Below, piece after piece: positions 43,128 through 52,324 of a stretch of 64,000 bases of DNA. The notes beneath the pieces were generated by a model that did no database searches, was not told the DNA's origin, and saw only the letters and a program-made list of their open reading frames with translations. The translations under genes were made by a program, and so were the position numbers. Positions within the stretch are counted from its first letter, which is position 1; each line of letters begins with the position of its first letter. The stretch covers positions 1 to 64,000 of the forward strand of contig NZ_JALOBS010000003.1 of NCBI RefSeq assembly GCF_023228165.1, read 5' to 3'. The DNA comes from Methylomonas sp. (lineage in GTDB: Bacteria > Pseudomonadota > Gammaproteobacteria > Methylococcales > Methylomonadaceae).

Positions 43128-44612
43128 ATGACACCCGCGCAATTTACCGACTACGCCCAGCAGGGCTACAACCGCATCCCAGTCTGCCGCGAAGTGCTGG
43201 CCGACTTGGACACACCGCTCAGTGCCTATCTGAAATTGGCGGATGGCCCTTATTCATATTTATTCGAATCGGTACACGGCGGCGAGCAGTGGGGGCGTTA
43301 TTCCATCATCGGTTTACCTTGTAAAACCCGGGTCAAAATCAGCGGCAATACTATTTCGCTGGAACAGGACGGCTCGGATACCCAGAGATTCGAACACGCC
43401 CAGCCGCTGGCATGGATAGAAGAATTCCGTCAGCAATACCAAGTGCCCGATATCGAAGGCTTGCCGCGTTTCAACGGCGGGCTGGTCGGCTATTTCGGCT
43501 ACGAAACCATCGGTTATATAGAGCCGCGTTTAAAGCCGACCGGCAAACCGGATCCGATCGGCACGCCGGATATCTTGTTAATGGTCTCGCAAGACTTGCT
43601 GGTATTCGACAACCTGTCCGGCAAAATGCTGCTGCTGACCCACGCCGACCCGGCGCAAGACAATGCCTACCATAACGCCACAGCCAGACTGGACAGGCTG
43701 GTGGCAAAACTGCGCGAACCCCATGCGCATCCGCAGCCGCCTTCGTCGGTCAAGCAGGTGCACGAAAATGACTTTGTCTCCGGCTTTACCCAACAGGGCT
43801 ATGAGGACGCGGTGCGCAAAGCCAAACAATACATCACCGACGGCGACGTCATGCAGGTGGTGCTGTCGCAGCGCATGTCCATTCCATTCAGTGCTTCGCC
43901 GCTGGACTTGTATCGCGCTTTGCGCTGTCTGAACCCGTCGCCGTACATGTATTATTTAAATCTGCAAGATTTTCATATCGTCGGATCCTCGCCGGAAATT
44001 CTGGTCAGATTGGAGGACGACGAAGTCACGGTCAGGCCCATTGCCGGCACCCGCCCGCGCGGCGCCACTCACGAGCAGGATCAGGCACTGGAACGGGAAC
44101 TGCTGGCCGACCCCAAGGAACTCGCCGAACATTTAATGTTGATCGACCTGGGCCGCAACGATGCCGGTCGGGTGGCCAAAATCGGCAGCGTCAAATTGAC
44201 CGATAAAATGATCATCGAGCGTTATTCGCATGTGATGCATATCGTCTCCAACGTCACCGGACAGCTGCAGGACGGCAAGAATGCCTTCGATGTGCTGGCG
44301 GCAACCTTCCCGGCCGGTACCGTCAGCGGCGCACCGAAGATTCGTGCCATGGAAATTATCGACGAACTGGAGCCGGTCAAGCGCGGTATTTATTCCGGTG
44401 CGGTGGGTTATATTTCCTGGTCCGGCAATCTGGATACCGCGATTGCGATTCGCACTGCGGTGATTAAAGATCAAACCCTGCACATTCAAGCCGGGGCCGG
44501 CATCGTATACGATTCCGTGCCGCGTAACGAATGGGACGAAACTATGAATAAAGGTAGAGCGGTATTTCGCGCCGTCAGCATGGCCGAAGCCGGCCTGGGA
44601 GGAAAAGCATGA
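43128..44612 (+). CDS. trpE: Anthranilate synthase component I
   Basis: A 494-residue enzyme that turns chorismate and glutamine-derived ammonia into anthranilate, the first step of tryptophan synthesis. The N-terminal regulatory part has LFESVHGGEQWGRYSIIG, close to the LLES tryptophan-feedback site. The chorismate site shows in IAGTRPRGATHEQD, LIDLGRNDAGRVA, FPAGTVSGAPKIRAMEII and GAGIVYDSVPRNEW. The ATG at 43128 is preferred to one 15 codons upstream. No leader peptide or attenuator is obvious. Confidence 0.96.
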   Translation: MTPAQFTDYAQQGYNRIPVCREVLADLDTPLSAYLKLADGPYSYLFESVHGGEQWGRYSIIGLPCKTRVKISGNTISLEQDGSDTQRFEHAQPLAWIEEFRQQYQVPDIEGLPRFNGGLVGYFGYETIGYIEPRLKPTGKPDPIGTPDILLMVSQDLLVFDNLSGKMLLLTHADPAQDNAYHNATARLDRLVAKLREPHAHPQPPSSVKQVHENDFVSGFTQQGYEDAVRKAKQYITDGDVMQVVLSQRMSIPFSASPLDLYRALRCLNPSPYMYYLNLQDFHIVGSSPEILVRLEDDEVTVRPIAGTRPRGATHEQDQALERELLADPKELAEHLMLIDLGRNDAGRVAKIGSVKLTDKMIIERYSHVMHIVSNVTGQLQDGKNAFDVLAATFPAGTVSGAPKIRAMEIIDELEPVKRGIYSGAVGYISWSGNLDTAIAIRTAVIKDQTLHIQAGAGIVYDSVPRNEWDETMNKGRAVFRAVSMAEAGLGGKA

Positions 44613-45199
44613 GCGCCGTTAAACTGGTAATGGTCGATAATTACGATTCGTTTACCTATAACCTGGTGCAATATTTCGGCGAACTGGGTGCCGATGTCAC
44701 GGTAGTGCGCAATGACGAAGTCAGCGTCGCAGACATCGCCACGCTGCAGCCGGATAAAATCGTTATTTCTCCCGGCCCTTGCACTCCCAAGGAAGCCGGC
44801 ATCTCGGTCGAAACCATCCGCGCTTACGCCGGTAAAATCCCGCTATTGGGGGTTTGCCTGGGCCATCAAAGCATAGGCTACGCATTCGGCGGCAACATCA
44901 TCCACGCCAAACAGATCATGCACGGCAAGGTCTCGCAGGTTTATCACAACGACGTCGGCGTTTTCAAAGGCCTGAATAATCCTTTCACCGCCACCCGCTA
45001 CCATTCGCTGGTGATAGAACAAACCAGTTTGCCGGATTGCCTGGAAATCACCGCCTGGACCCAAGACGAAGCCGGCAATATCGACGAAATCATGGGTGTG
45101 CGGCATAAAACCCTGGACATCGAAGGTGTGCAATTCCACCCGGAGTCGATTTTGACCGAACATGGACATGACATGTTGCGGAATTTTTTGCAGCGGTAA
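44609..45199 (+). CDS. trpG: Anthranilate synthase component II / glutamine amidotransferase
   Basis: A 196-residue class I amidotransferase that feeds ammonia to TrpE and may also serve PabB. The catalytic Cys is in LLGVCLGHQSIGYAFGG and the His-Glu pair in GVQFHPESILTEHG. It overlaps trpE by 4 bases (ATGA). trpD and trpC, often next, are not present; unrelated genes follow. Confidence 0.95.
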   Translation: MSAVKLVMVDNYDSFTYNLVQYFGELGADVTVVRNDEVSVADIATLQPDKIVISPGPCTPKEAGISVETIRAYAGKIPLLGVCLGHQSIGYAFGGNIIHAKQIMHGKVSQVYHNDVGVFKGLNNPFTATRYHSLVIEQTSLPDCLEITAWTQDEAGNIDEIMGVRHKTLDIEGVQFHPESILTEHGHDMLRNFLQR

Positions 45200-45302
45200 T
45201 CCGTAACCTTTAGGAAACACTATGCAATCAAGGATAACTCAACCGGCTATCCTCAATTTCCTGTAACAAGACTGCACCAATACGTTCCCTTGGAGACCCC
45301 CA

Positions 45303-45752
45303 ATGAACTATGAAGAGATGCTTGAAGAAGCCTACGCCGAAGCCCAAGCCGGTTTCGACGAAGGCGGTGTCCCCGTTGGCGCGGCCTTGTTCGATGCCGG
45401 CGGCAATTTGCTGGGCCGCGGCCGTAACCGACGGGTTCAAGACGACGATCCTTCGGTGCATGGTGAGACCGACGCCTTCCGTAAGGCCGGCCGTCAGACT
45501 AATTACCGTGACAAGATTCTGGTAACGACACTGGCGCCCTGCTGGTATTGCTCTGGTTTGATCCGGCAATTCAACATCGGCACCGTGGTGGTGGGCGAAT
45601 CGGCAAACTTCGAAGGCCATCTGGACTGGTTGCGCGAAGCCGGCGTCAATATCATCGAGTTACACGATGAAAAATGCACGGCACTGATGCGACGGTTTAT
45701 CGAAACATCACCGCAAATCTGGTTTGAAGACATAGGCGAATGCCATCACTGA
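45303..45752 (+). CDS. Cytosine/nucleoside deaminase, fungal Fcy1-like
   Basis: A 149-residue zinc enzyme of the CMP/dCMP deaminase fold. The zinc ligands and proton shuttle are in VHGETDAF (His, Glu) and LAPCWYCSGLI (two Cys). The end, RRFIETSPQIWFEDIGE, and GGVPVGAALFD closely resemble yeast cytosine deaminase Fcy1, so cytosine to uracil is the likely reaction; a broader nucleobase range is possible. A GGAG ribosome site lies 8 bases before the ATG. It is a single gene, not tied to pyrimidine operons. Confidence 0.88.
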   Translation: MNYEEMLEEAYAEAQAGFDEGGVPVGAALFDAGGNLLGRGRNRRVQDDDPSVHGETDAFRKAGRQTNYRDKILVTTLAPCWYCSGLIRQFNIGTVVVGESANFEGHLDWLREAGVNIIELHDEKCTALMRRFIETSPQIWFEDIGECHH

Positions 45753-45841
45753 TCATTCCGTCCTCCACACCAAACTCGCAAGGTAAAACACCCAATTGGG
45801 TTTACTCCGCCGGGGCCTAATCCCATATTATTATCAATACT

Positions 45842-47077
45842 ATGAGTATTTCAGACAAATCCGTGGCCATCATAGGCGCGGGTCCGGCCGGGCTGATGGC
45901 AGCCGAAGTTTTGGTTACGGCTGGCGCCAATGTAGACGTCTATGATGCCATGCCGTCGGCGGGGCGCAAATTTTTAATGGCCGGCAAGGGCGGCATGAAT
46001 ATCACCCACGCCGAGGCTTTCGAACAATTTTTAACCCGTTACGCAGGCCATCGCCGCGACCTTGAACCGAGTTTGCGCGATTTTAACCCCGAATCCCTGC
46101 GCGCCTGGGTTAAAGATTTGGGCATAGAAACCTTTGTGGGTAGTTCCGGTCGGGTCTTTCCTTGCGAAATGAAAGCAGCGCCCTTGTTACGCGCCTGGCT
46201 GCATAGACTGCGGGAGGCCGGCGTACGCTTTCATATGCGCCATCGCTGGCAGGGCTGGTCTAGCGGCGGCGAATTGAGCTTTATGAATAATACAGGTGAA
46301 TTGTCGATCAAAACGGAAGCTGCGGTTCTGGCTTTGGGCGGCGGCAGCTGGCCGCAACTGGGTTCTACCGGCAGCTGGCAAACATTGTTAGCGCAGCGCG
46401 ATATAGAAGTTGTGCCTTTAAAACCGGCCAATTGCGGTTTTGAAATCGCTTGGAGCGAGTATTTTCGGCAGCGATTCGCCGGCCAGCCATTAAAGTCGGT
46501 CCGTTTAACTTTTACCAATGCCCACGGAGCAACATTCAGCCAAACCGGTGAGCTGATGCTGACCGACTACGGCCTGGAAGGTGGGCTGATTTACGCCTGT
46601 TCAGCGCTGTTACGGGGTGAAATTGTCGCGGCCGGTTCAGCTAACATCTTATTGGACCTGTGTCCCGATAGAGATATTCGCAACATTAGCGCCCGATTGT
46701 CTATGCCGCGCGGTAAGACCTCCGTGGCAAATCATCTGCGCAAGCGCTTAAACTTGGAAGGCGCCAAATCGGCTTTGCTGCGCGAAGTGCTCTCGGCAAC
46801 GCAGCTGCAGCATTTGCAAAAACTGGCCGGCACCTTAAAGGCGTTGCCGCTAACGCTGTCAGCCACCCGCCCGTTAGCCGAAGCGATCAGTAGTGCGGGC
46901 GGTGTTGGCTTTAAGGCGTTGGATTCGCATTTAATGCTACACCAGATACCGGGAACATTCTGTGCCGGCGAAATGCTGGACTGGGAAGCGCCCACGGGCG
47001 GTTATTTGCTGACCGCCTGCCTGGCAACCGGTCGAACAGCCGGGTTGGGCGCTTTGCGTTGGTTGCAGCAAAATTAA
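45842..47077 (+). CDS. HI0933-like flavoprotein (TIGR03862 type)
   Basis: A 411-residue FAD protein. It has an N-terminal Rossmann motif (VAIIGAGPAGLMAAEVLV), the family mark GKGGMNITHAEAFEQF, a middle region with ALGGGSWPQLGSTG, and a C-terminal FAD contact GGYLLTACLATGRTAG. HI0933-like proteins are NAD(P)/FAD oxidoreductases of unknown substrate; some modify tRNA or rRNA. No signal peptide. Confidence 0.9.
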   Translation: MSISDKSVAIIGAGPAGLMAAEVLVTAGANVDVYDAMPSAGRKFLMAGKGGMNITHAEAFEQFLTRYAGHRRDLEPSLRDFNPESLRAWVKDLGIETFVGSSGRVFPCEMKAAPLLRAWLHRLREAGVRFHMRHRWQGWSSGGELSFMNNTGELSIKTEAAVLALGGGSWPQLGSTGSWQTLLAQRDIEVVPLKPANCGFEIAWSEYFRQRFAGQPLKSVRLTFTNAHGATFSQTGELMLTDYGLEGGLIYACSALLRGEIVAAGSANILLDLCPDRDIRNISARLSMPRGKTSVANHLRKRLNLEGAKSALLREVLSATQLQHLQKLAGTLKALPLTLSATRPLAEAISSAGGVGFKALDSHLMLHQIPGTFCAGEMLDWEAPTGGYLLTACLATGRTAGLGALRWLQQN

Positions 47078-47203
47078 TCACGATACCGTTACCGACACTT
47101 GGGATATTTGTGCTTAAAACAGTCGCGAACGTGCTTTAAAAATAGGCTTCTGCTACCCTTGTTACTATCATTTCCATAAGATTGCCTTTTCCGACAGTTA
47201 GCT

Positions 47204-49234
47204 ATGTTGTTATTGCCCAAACGCTATACAGCTACCTTAATGCTTTTGCTGCATACTTTTGCCGTGCCGGCACTGTGTGCTGAAAGTTCACGCAACGATA
47301 TTGAGTCCGCCAGCGATTTGTTGCCTTTAAGCTGGGAGGAGCTGACAGAGCTGGACGTCTCCAGCCTATCCCGACAAACCCAATCGGTGAAAGATAGCCC
47401 GGCGGCGGCATTTGTGATTACTTCCGAAGATATTCGCCGCGCCGGCGTCACCAGTCTGCCGGAAGTGTTGCGCATGGTGCCTGGCATGGATGTGGCAAAA
47501 ATTAATGCCTGGAACTGGGCGGTAAGCGCGCGAGGCTTCAATGATTTGTACGCCAATAAATTACAGGTGATGATAGATGGCCGCAGCATTTACGATCCGT
47601 TGGTGAGCGGCGTGTATTGGGGTCAGCAAAATCCTTCTCTGCAGGATATCGAGCGCATCGAAGTGCTACGCGGCCCCAGCGGCAGTTTGTGGGGCGCCAA
47701 TGCAGTGAACGGCACCATCAACATCATCACCCGCTCGGCCAAGGATACCCAAGGCGGTTTATTGTATGGCGGAGGCGGCACGGAAGAACAGGGTTTTGGC
47801 GGCATCCGTTATGGTGGGAAACTGGACGATTCAACGTTCCTGCGCGGTACCATCAACGGCATTCAGCGCGATGCCAGCACCGACTTGTCCGGTAATCGGG
47901 ACACCCATGATTACGGCAATGCCCAGAATGGCAATTTTCGTTTGGACAGCCAACTGACCGAACACGATCAGTTGATGGTGGAAGGTAATGTTTCCCGGTA
48001 CCGGCTGCATGGCTACTTTATCGGCATTTCATCGCCCACCCCGCCGCTATGGCGGCAGGATGATTTCGGCAGAGACGGCTTCACCGGCAGTTTGCAAGGC
48101 AGCTGGAAGCATCACACCGATAGCGGTCATTATTCCGACTTGAACCTGTCGTATACCCAGACCGACTGGCAATTGGCCATGAATGAAATGAGCCGCTCTC
48201 ATTTGGTCTTGGATTTTCACCACAGCCTGCCGGAATACGACAGCCACCATCTGATGTGGGGGCTTAATTATCAAATAATCAACGATAACTTTAACAACAG
48301 CTTGACCTTGGGATTTGAACCCGACCAGTTTACTCAACACAATATCGGTCTGTTTTTACAAGATCAAATTGATTTAAGCGATGATTTGATCCTAACGCTG
48401 GGAAACCGTATAGAGCACTTTACTTTTACAGGCTGGGAAACCGAACCCAATGCCCGTTTAATGTGGACGCCAAATAAACAACACAGTCTATGGGCCGCCA
48501 TTTCCCGGGCCGTGGTATTGCCCAACCGGGCACAGCACAGCATACGGCTGTTCAAACCCATTCCCGGCTCCAGCACTTTTTTCGAAGCCGCGGCGAATCC
48601 ACAAATGCTGACCGAAAATCTGTTGGCTTACGAATTGGGCTGGCGTTGGCAAATCGCCAACAATCTGGATATCGATACCGCCCTGTTTTACAACATTTAC
48701 GACCGTATGCAAGGAACTAAATTTGACGGCAACGTGCGGACCGATCCAAATTTCGGCTCGATACTGGAAGCCACGGTGGGTAATTATCGGCAAGTCAAAA
48801 GCTACGGTCTGGAAACAGCCTTAAATTACCGGGTAAACCACGACTGGCGCCTGCAGGCGTCCTATAGCGCCAACCGGTTTCATGTCGATTACGATCCGAA
48901 TATTGCCTGGTTCCGCGACCCACAAACCGAACCTCATTCCAATCCGCAACAGACTTTATCGTTGCGTTCGCTATTCAATCTAACCAATGAAATCGAGCTG
49001 GATCTGTGGGGCCGTTATGTGGACAAAATCACGGTGGATACGGTCAGCAATATTCCGGCTTATTTCACCATGGACGTCCGCTTGGGTTGGCACCCGCATA
49101 AAGACTTGGAATTGTCATTCAGCGGCCAAAATTTACTCGACAACCAGCATCCGGAATTTAGCGACATTTTGTATATTCCAGTCGCCAGTCAAATTCAGCG
49201 AGGTTATCTGGCGCAAGTATCCTGGCGATTTTGA
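47204..49234 (+). CDS. TonB-dependent receptor (YfiR-linked type)
   Basis: A 676-residue outer-membrane protein with a signal peptide (cut near ALCAES). A TonB-box-like LTELDVSSLSRQ precedes the plug (about 60-165; AAAFVITSEDIRRAGVTSLP, LRMVPGMDVAKI, VMIDGRSIYDPLVSGVYWG, IEVLRGPSGSLWGANAVNG), followed by a 22-strand barrel ending QRGYLAQVSWRF with terminal Phe. Ligand unknown. The plug type is the one often encoded next to YfiR and sensor kinases, as here. Confidence 0.94.
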   Translation: MLLLPKRYTATLMLLLHTFAVPALCAESSRNDIESASDLLPLSWEELTELDVSSLSRQTQSVKDSPAAAFVITSEDIRRAGVTSLPEVLRMVPGMDVAKINAWNWAVSARGFNDLYANKLQVMIDGRSIYDPLVSGVYWGQQNPSLQDIERIEVLRGPSGSLWGANAVNGTINIITRSAKDTQGGLLYGGGGTEEQGFGGIRYGGKLDDSTFLRGTINGIQRDASTDLSGNRDTHDYGNAQNGNFRLDSQLTEHDQLMVEGNVSRYRLHGYFIGISSPTPPLWRQDDFGRDGFTGSLQGSWKHHTDSGHYSDLNLSYTQTDWQLAMNEMSRSHLVLDFHHSLPEYDSHHLMWGLNYQIINDNFNNSLTLGFEPDQFTQHNIGLFLQDQIDLSDDLILTLGNRIEHFTFTGWETEPNARLMWTPNKQHSLWAAISRAVVLPNRAQHSIRLFKPIPGSSTFFEAAANPQMLTENLLAYELGWRWQIANNLDIDTALFYNIYDRMQGTKFDGNVRTDPNFGSILEATVGNYRQVKSYGLETALNYRVNHDWRLQASYSANRFHVDYDPNIAWFRDPQTEPHSNPQQTLSLRSLFNLTNEIELDLWGRYVDKITVDTVSNIPAYFTMDVRLGWHPHKDLELSFSGQNLLDNQHPEFSDILYIPVASQIQRGYLAQVSWRF

Positions 49235-49243
49235 GACAACCGG

Positions 49244-49762
49244 GTGCTTAAAGTTTTTCTCAAGTCTTTGCTTTTCTGCTTGGGTGTTTGCCTGAGCGTC
49301 TACGGCTATGCCAATGACGGCCAGCCCATAAGTCGCGAATACCAATTAAAAACCGCCTATCTTTTTCATTTTGCCGAACTGGCGGAATGGCCCCATTCGA
49401 CTCCCGTCACCATATGTCTGCAAGGTAATAACCCCATTCGTGCCTATTTGCCCATCTTGAACGGTCAACAGATAGATAATAAAGCCGTGCGCGTCAAATT
49501 GGGAACCCCTATCGCTATTGAGGAATGCCAGATTGTATTTTTTAGTGAATTGAACGCGCTTTCCAAACCGGTTCTTGAGCAAGCCCGAAAATATCACGTG
49601 TTATTAGTCAGCGATGCGGAGGAGTTTGCCGAAAAAGGCGGCATGATTCAATTTACCCTGCGCGATAACAAGTTAAAACTGGTGGTGAATTTAACTGCCG
49701 TAAAACTGGCCGGCTTAAAACTGAGTTCAAAACTGTTGCGCATGGCGGAAATACTAGAATGA
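49244..49762 (+). CDS. YfiR/DUF4154 family periplasmic protein
   Basis: A 172-residue secreted protein with a signal peptide (LLFCLGVCLSVYGYAND). The core EYQLKTAYLFHFAELAEWP and the middle CQIVFFSELNAL fit the YfiR/DUF4154 family. In Pseudomonas YfiR is a periplasmic repressor of a diguanylate cyclase. It starts with GTG 9 bases after the receptor stop and overlaps the kinase start by 4 bases (ATGA), so it is likely to act on the kinase, though this is inference. Confidence 0.9.
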   Translation: MLKVFLKSLLFCLGVCLSVYGYANDGQPISREYQLKTAYLFHFAELAEWPHSTPVTICLQGNNPIRAYLPILNGQQIDNKAVRVKLGTPIAIEECQIVFFSELNALSKPVLEQARKYHVLLVSDAEEFAEKGGMIQFTLRDNKLKLVVNLTAVKLAGLKLSSKLLRMAEILE

Positions 49763-51657
49763 AGACCTGTAATCCAACCCGCATATCCATCACCCGTAAG
49801 CTGGCCAAGATCCTACTGATCATGGCCGCGTTGACATTGCTGGTGGCGACTCTGACCCTTTCAATTCGCGAATACAATGCGTTACAGGACAGCATCGGCA
49901 AAAAACTGACGCTAACCGCCGACATCTTGGGGCAAAATTGCAGCGTGGCGCTGTTATTCGATGACGAAAAGACCGCCAAGGAAATCCTCGGTGCCTTGAA
50001 CCACGATCCTGACATCATTGATGCGGTAATTCAAACCCGCACAAATGCGGTATTTGTCGGCTATTCAAGACCCGCTTCAAACTGGCAAGGTTTCTGGCCG
50101 GATTTCATCCCTAAAACCAGGCAAATCAACCGGCTGATTTTTCACAATAATGAAAATCTGGTCGGGCAAATTACGCTAACGGCGGACTTAAACCGCCCTT
50201 ACTTGGCCTTGCTGCGCAATACCGCCGTCAATGCCAGCATCGTCTTTATCGCTGTCGGCATTTCGGGACTGTTTGTATTTCGGTTGCAGCGGTCTTTATT
50301 ACGACCCATTCTGGTCCTGGCCGATACTGCACGCTGGATTGCCGAGCATAACGATTATAGCCTCCGATCCAACTACACCGGAAACGATGAAATCAACGAT
50401 CTGTCGGATGCTTTTAACAGCATGTTGGCACAAATACAGCGAAATGAAGCAGACCTGGAACAAGAAGTACTAAACCGTACCCAGGAACTTGAAATGGCCA
50501 AGTTGGAAGCCGAATCCGCCAACCAGGCCAAAAGTGCCTTTTTAGCCAATATGAGCCACGAAATTCGCACGCCGATGAATGCCATTGTAGGCCTGGTTGA
50601 ATTATGTCTGAACAGCCAATTGACGGCCAAACAACGGGAATATTTGCAGCGCGTCGAAACGGCTTCCCGTTCATTGATGAGCATAATCGACGACATTCTG
50701 GATTTTTCCAAAATGGAAGCCGGCAAAATGCACTTGGAACATATTCCCTTTTTGCTGGAGGAGATGCTCGATCAAGTTTTTGCCACTATGACTCAATTAG
50801 CCACCCGTAAAGGTCTGGCTCTTAATTATTCACACGCCGGCCAATACCATGCCGTGATAGGCGATCCGCAACGTTTGCGGCAGGTTTTAATCAACCTGAT
50901 CGGTAATGCCATCAAATTTACCGATCAAGGTGAAATTCATATCACGGTCACCGAATTAAGCCGCGATAGCGAACAAGTTTGTTTAGAATTTTGTGTTAGC
51001 GATACCGGTATCGGCATCAGCCCGACGCAACAAAGGCATTTATTTCAAGCTTTTTCGCAAGCCGACAACAGTGTCACCCGCAGTTATGGTGGAACAGGAT
51101 TAGGTTTGGTGATTTCCAAACAACTGGTCGAACAAATGGGTGGCGCTATCCGTCTTAACAGCCAACAAGGCAAAGGTTCGAGTTTTATTTTTACGGTGCT
51201 ATTGGGGGTAACTGAAATGCCGATTCCCACTCGAAATCAGGCAGATCCTTTGGACAACGCGGCGTTTCAAAAGCTGCGGGGTACGCGAATTCTGCTGGTT
51301 GAGGACAATGAAATAAACCGTATCGTAGCCAAGGAAATATTGGAAAAAATGGGGATCAGCGTGGATTTAGCGGAACACGGTGCGGAAGCCCTGGGCAAAC
51401 TGGAATTAAACAACTACGACGGCATATTAATGGACGTACAAATGCCGGTGATGGATGGCTACCAAGCGACCCGCCGCTTGAAGGATATTGTCGCTCTCAA
51501 AAATCTACCGGTGATAGCGATGACCGCCAACGCCATGCAGGAAGACCGGCAAAAATGTCTGCAGGCCGGCATGGTGGACTACATCAGTAAACCCATCCTG
51601 CCGCTGACGCTTTATCAAATATTGTCAAAATGGGTCAAACCCAACCGGTCCTTGTAG
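49759..51657 (+). CDS. Hybrid histidine kinase with CHASE sensor and receiver
   Basis: A 632-residue inner-membrane protein. Order: helix 1 (about 17-37), a periplasmic CHASE8-like sensor (about 40-150), helix 2 (about 155-177), HAMP (about 178-232), coiled coil, HisKA with phospho-His in FLANMSHEIRTPMNAI (about 255-320), ATPase domain (about 375-490; NLIGNAIKFTDQG, DTGIGI, GGTGLGLVI), and a receiver (about 510-627; LLVEDNEINRIV, DGILMDVQMPVMDGY, ISKPI). The final output partner is not encoded here. The YfiR overlap suggests the sensor reads YfiR or receptor state. Confidence 0.93.
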   Translation: MKTCNPTRISITRKLAKILLIMAALTLLVATLTLSIREYNALQDSIGKKLTLTADILGQNCSVALLFDDEKTAKEILGALNHDPDIIDAVIQTRTNAVFVGYSRPASNWQGFWPDFIPKTRQINRLIFHNNENLVGQITLTADLNRPYLALLRNTAVNASIVFIAVGISGLFVFRLQRSLLRPILVLADTARWIAEHNDYSLRSNYTGNDEINDLSDAFNSMLAQIQRNEADLEQEVLNRTQELEMAKLEAESANQAKSAFLANMSHEIRTPMNAIVGLVELCLNSQLTAKQREYLQRVETASRSLMSIIDDILDFSKMEAGKMHLEHIPFLLEEMLDQVFATMTQLATRKGLALNYSHAGQYHAVIGDPQRLRQVLINLIGNAIKFTDQGEIHITVTELSRDSEQVCLEFCVSDTGIGISPTQQRHLFQAFSQADNSVTRSYGGTGLGLVISKQLVEQMGGAIRLNSQQGKGSSFIFTVLLGVTEMPIPTRNQADPLDNAAFQKLRGTRILLVEDNEINRIVAKEILEKMGISVDLAEHGAEALGKLELNNYDGILMDVQMPVMDGYQATRRLKDIVALKNLPVIAMTANAMQEDRQKCLQAGMVDYISKPILPLTLYQILSKWVKPNRSL

Positions 51658-51682
51658 GAGTTTTGCAAAAAATCCCCACAGG

Positions 51683-52324
51683 CTATTTGCCTTGTTCGGT
51701 GACAATCACACCTATGCCGTTTTTTTGTAGCAGGGCTTTGATGGTGGACACGCTGGACGGGTTATCGTAAGGGCCAATCTTGACCCGATGCCAAATCACA
51801 CTGCCGACCTTGGCTTTCTCCACCCAAGATTCGATACCCAGTAACGCCAGCCTGGCTTTATGCCGCTCGGCATCCGCGGCTTCACGAAATGATCCCGCCT
51901 GCATAACGTATTTTGCCAGTTTGGTTTTACCTACCAGCTCTTCCCGCACCCGGGTTTGAATTTCGTAATCCGGCACCACCGTTTCCGCCTGGGGCAAGAT
52001 GGTATAAAAATCATAGCGAGGTTCCTCCGGTTGCACCGGCTCCGGCTCGATCGGCTTTTCTGGCGCTACAATCGGCGAATTTTTTGGCTGTACCTGAATT
52101 TCCTGCTTAATGACCGCTGCCTCGGGCTGGCTGACTTCGGCTTCCGGTTTACCGGCTATCAGCTCGGCTACCATGCTGCGCACCATATTCAAAAACACCA
52201 CAAATGCCACAATCAACGCGGCCACTAATAGCCAGCGCCACCACATCGATGGCGGCTTTTTGTTCCGTGTACGGCTAGAGCCGTAACTGGGATTCTGCAC
52301 ACGGTGTTTATAGTCTCTGGCCAT
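51683..52324 (-). CDS. SPOR-domain single-pass protein (FtsN-like)
   Basis: A 213-residue protein starting MARDYKHRVQNPSYGSS at 52324, coupled to the argS stop (TAATG). After a basic cytosolic stretch with RNKKPPSMWW comes one helix (LLVAALIVAFVVFLNMV), then a Pro/Glu-rich spacer and a SPOR domain (about 130-210; YVMQAGSFREAADAERHKARL, WHRVKIGPYDN). Layout and the location after argS are typical of FtsN, the division protein that activates septal wall synthesis in gammaproteobacteria. The low likeness of FtsN families keeps this tentative. Confidence 0.85.
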   Translation of the reverse strand: MARDYKHRVQNPSYGSSRTRNKKPPSMWWRWLLVAALIVAFVVFLNMVRSMVAELIAGKPEAEVSQPEAAVIKQEIQVQPKNSPIVAPEKPIEPEPVQPEEPRYDFYTILPQAETVVPDYEIQTRVREELVGKTKLAKYVMQAGSFREAADAERHKARLALLGIESWVEKAKVGSVIWHRVKIGPYDNPSSVSTIKALLQKNGIGVIVTEQGK

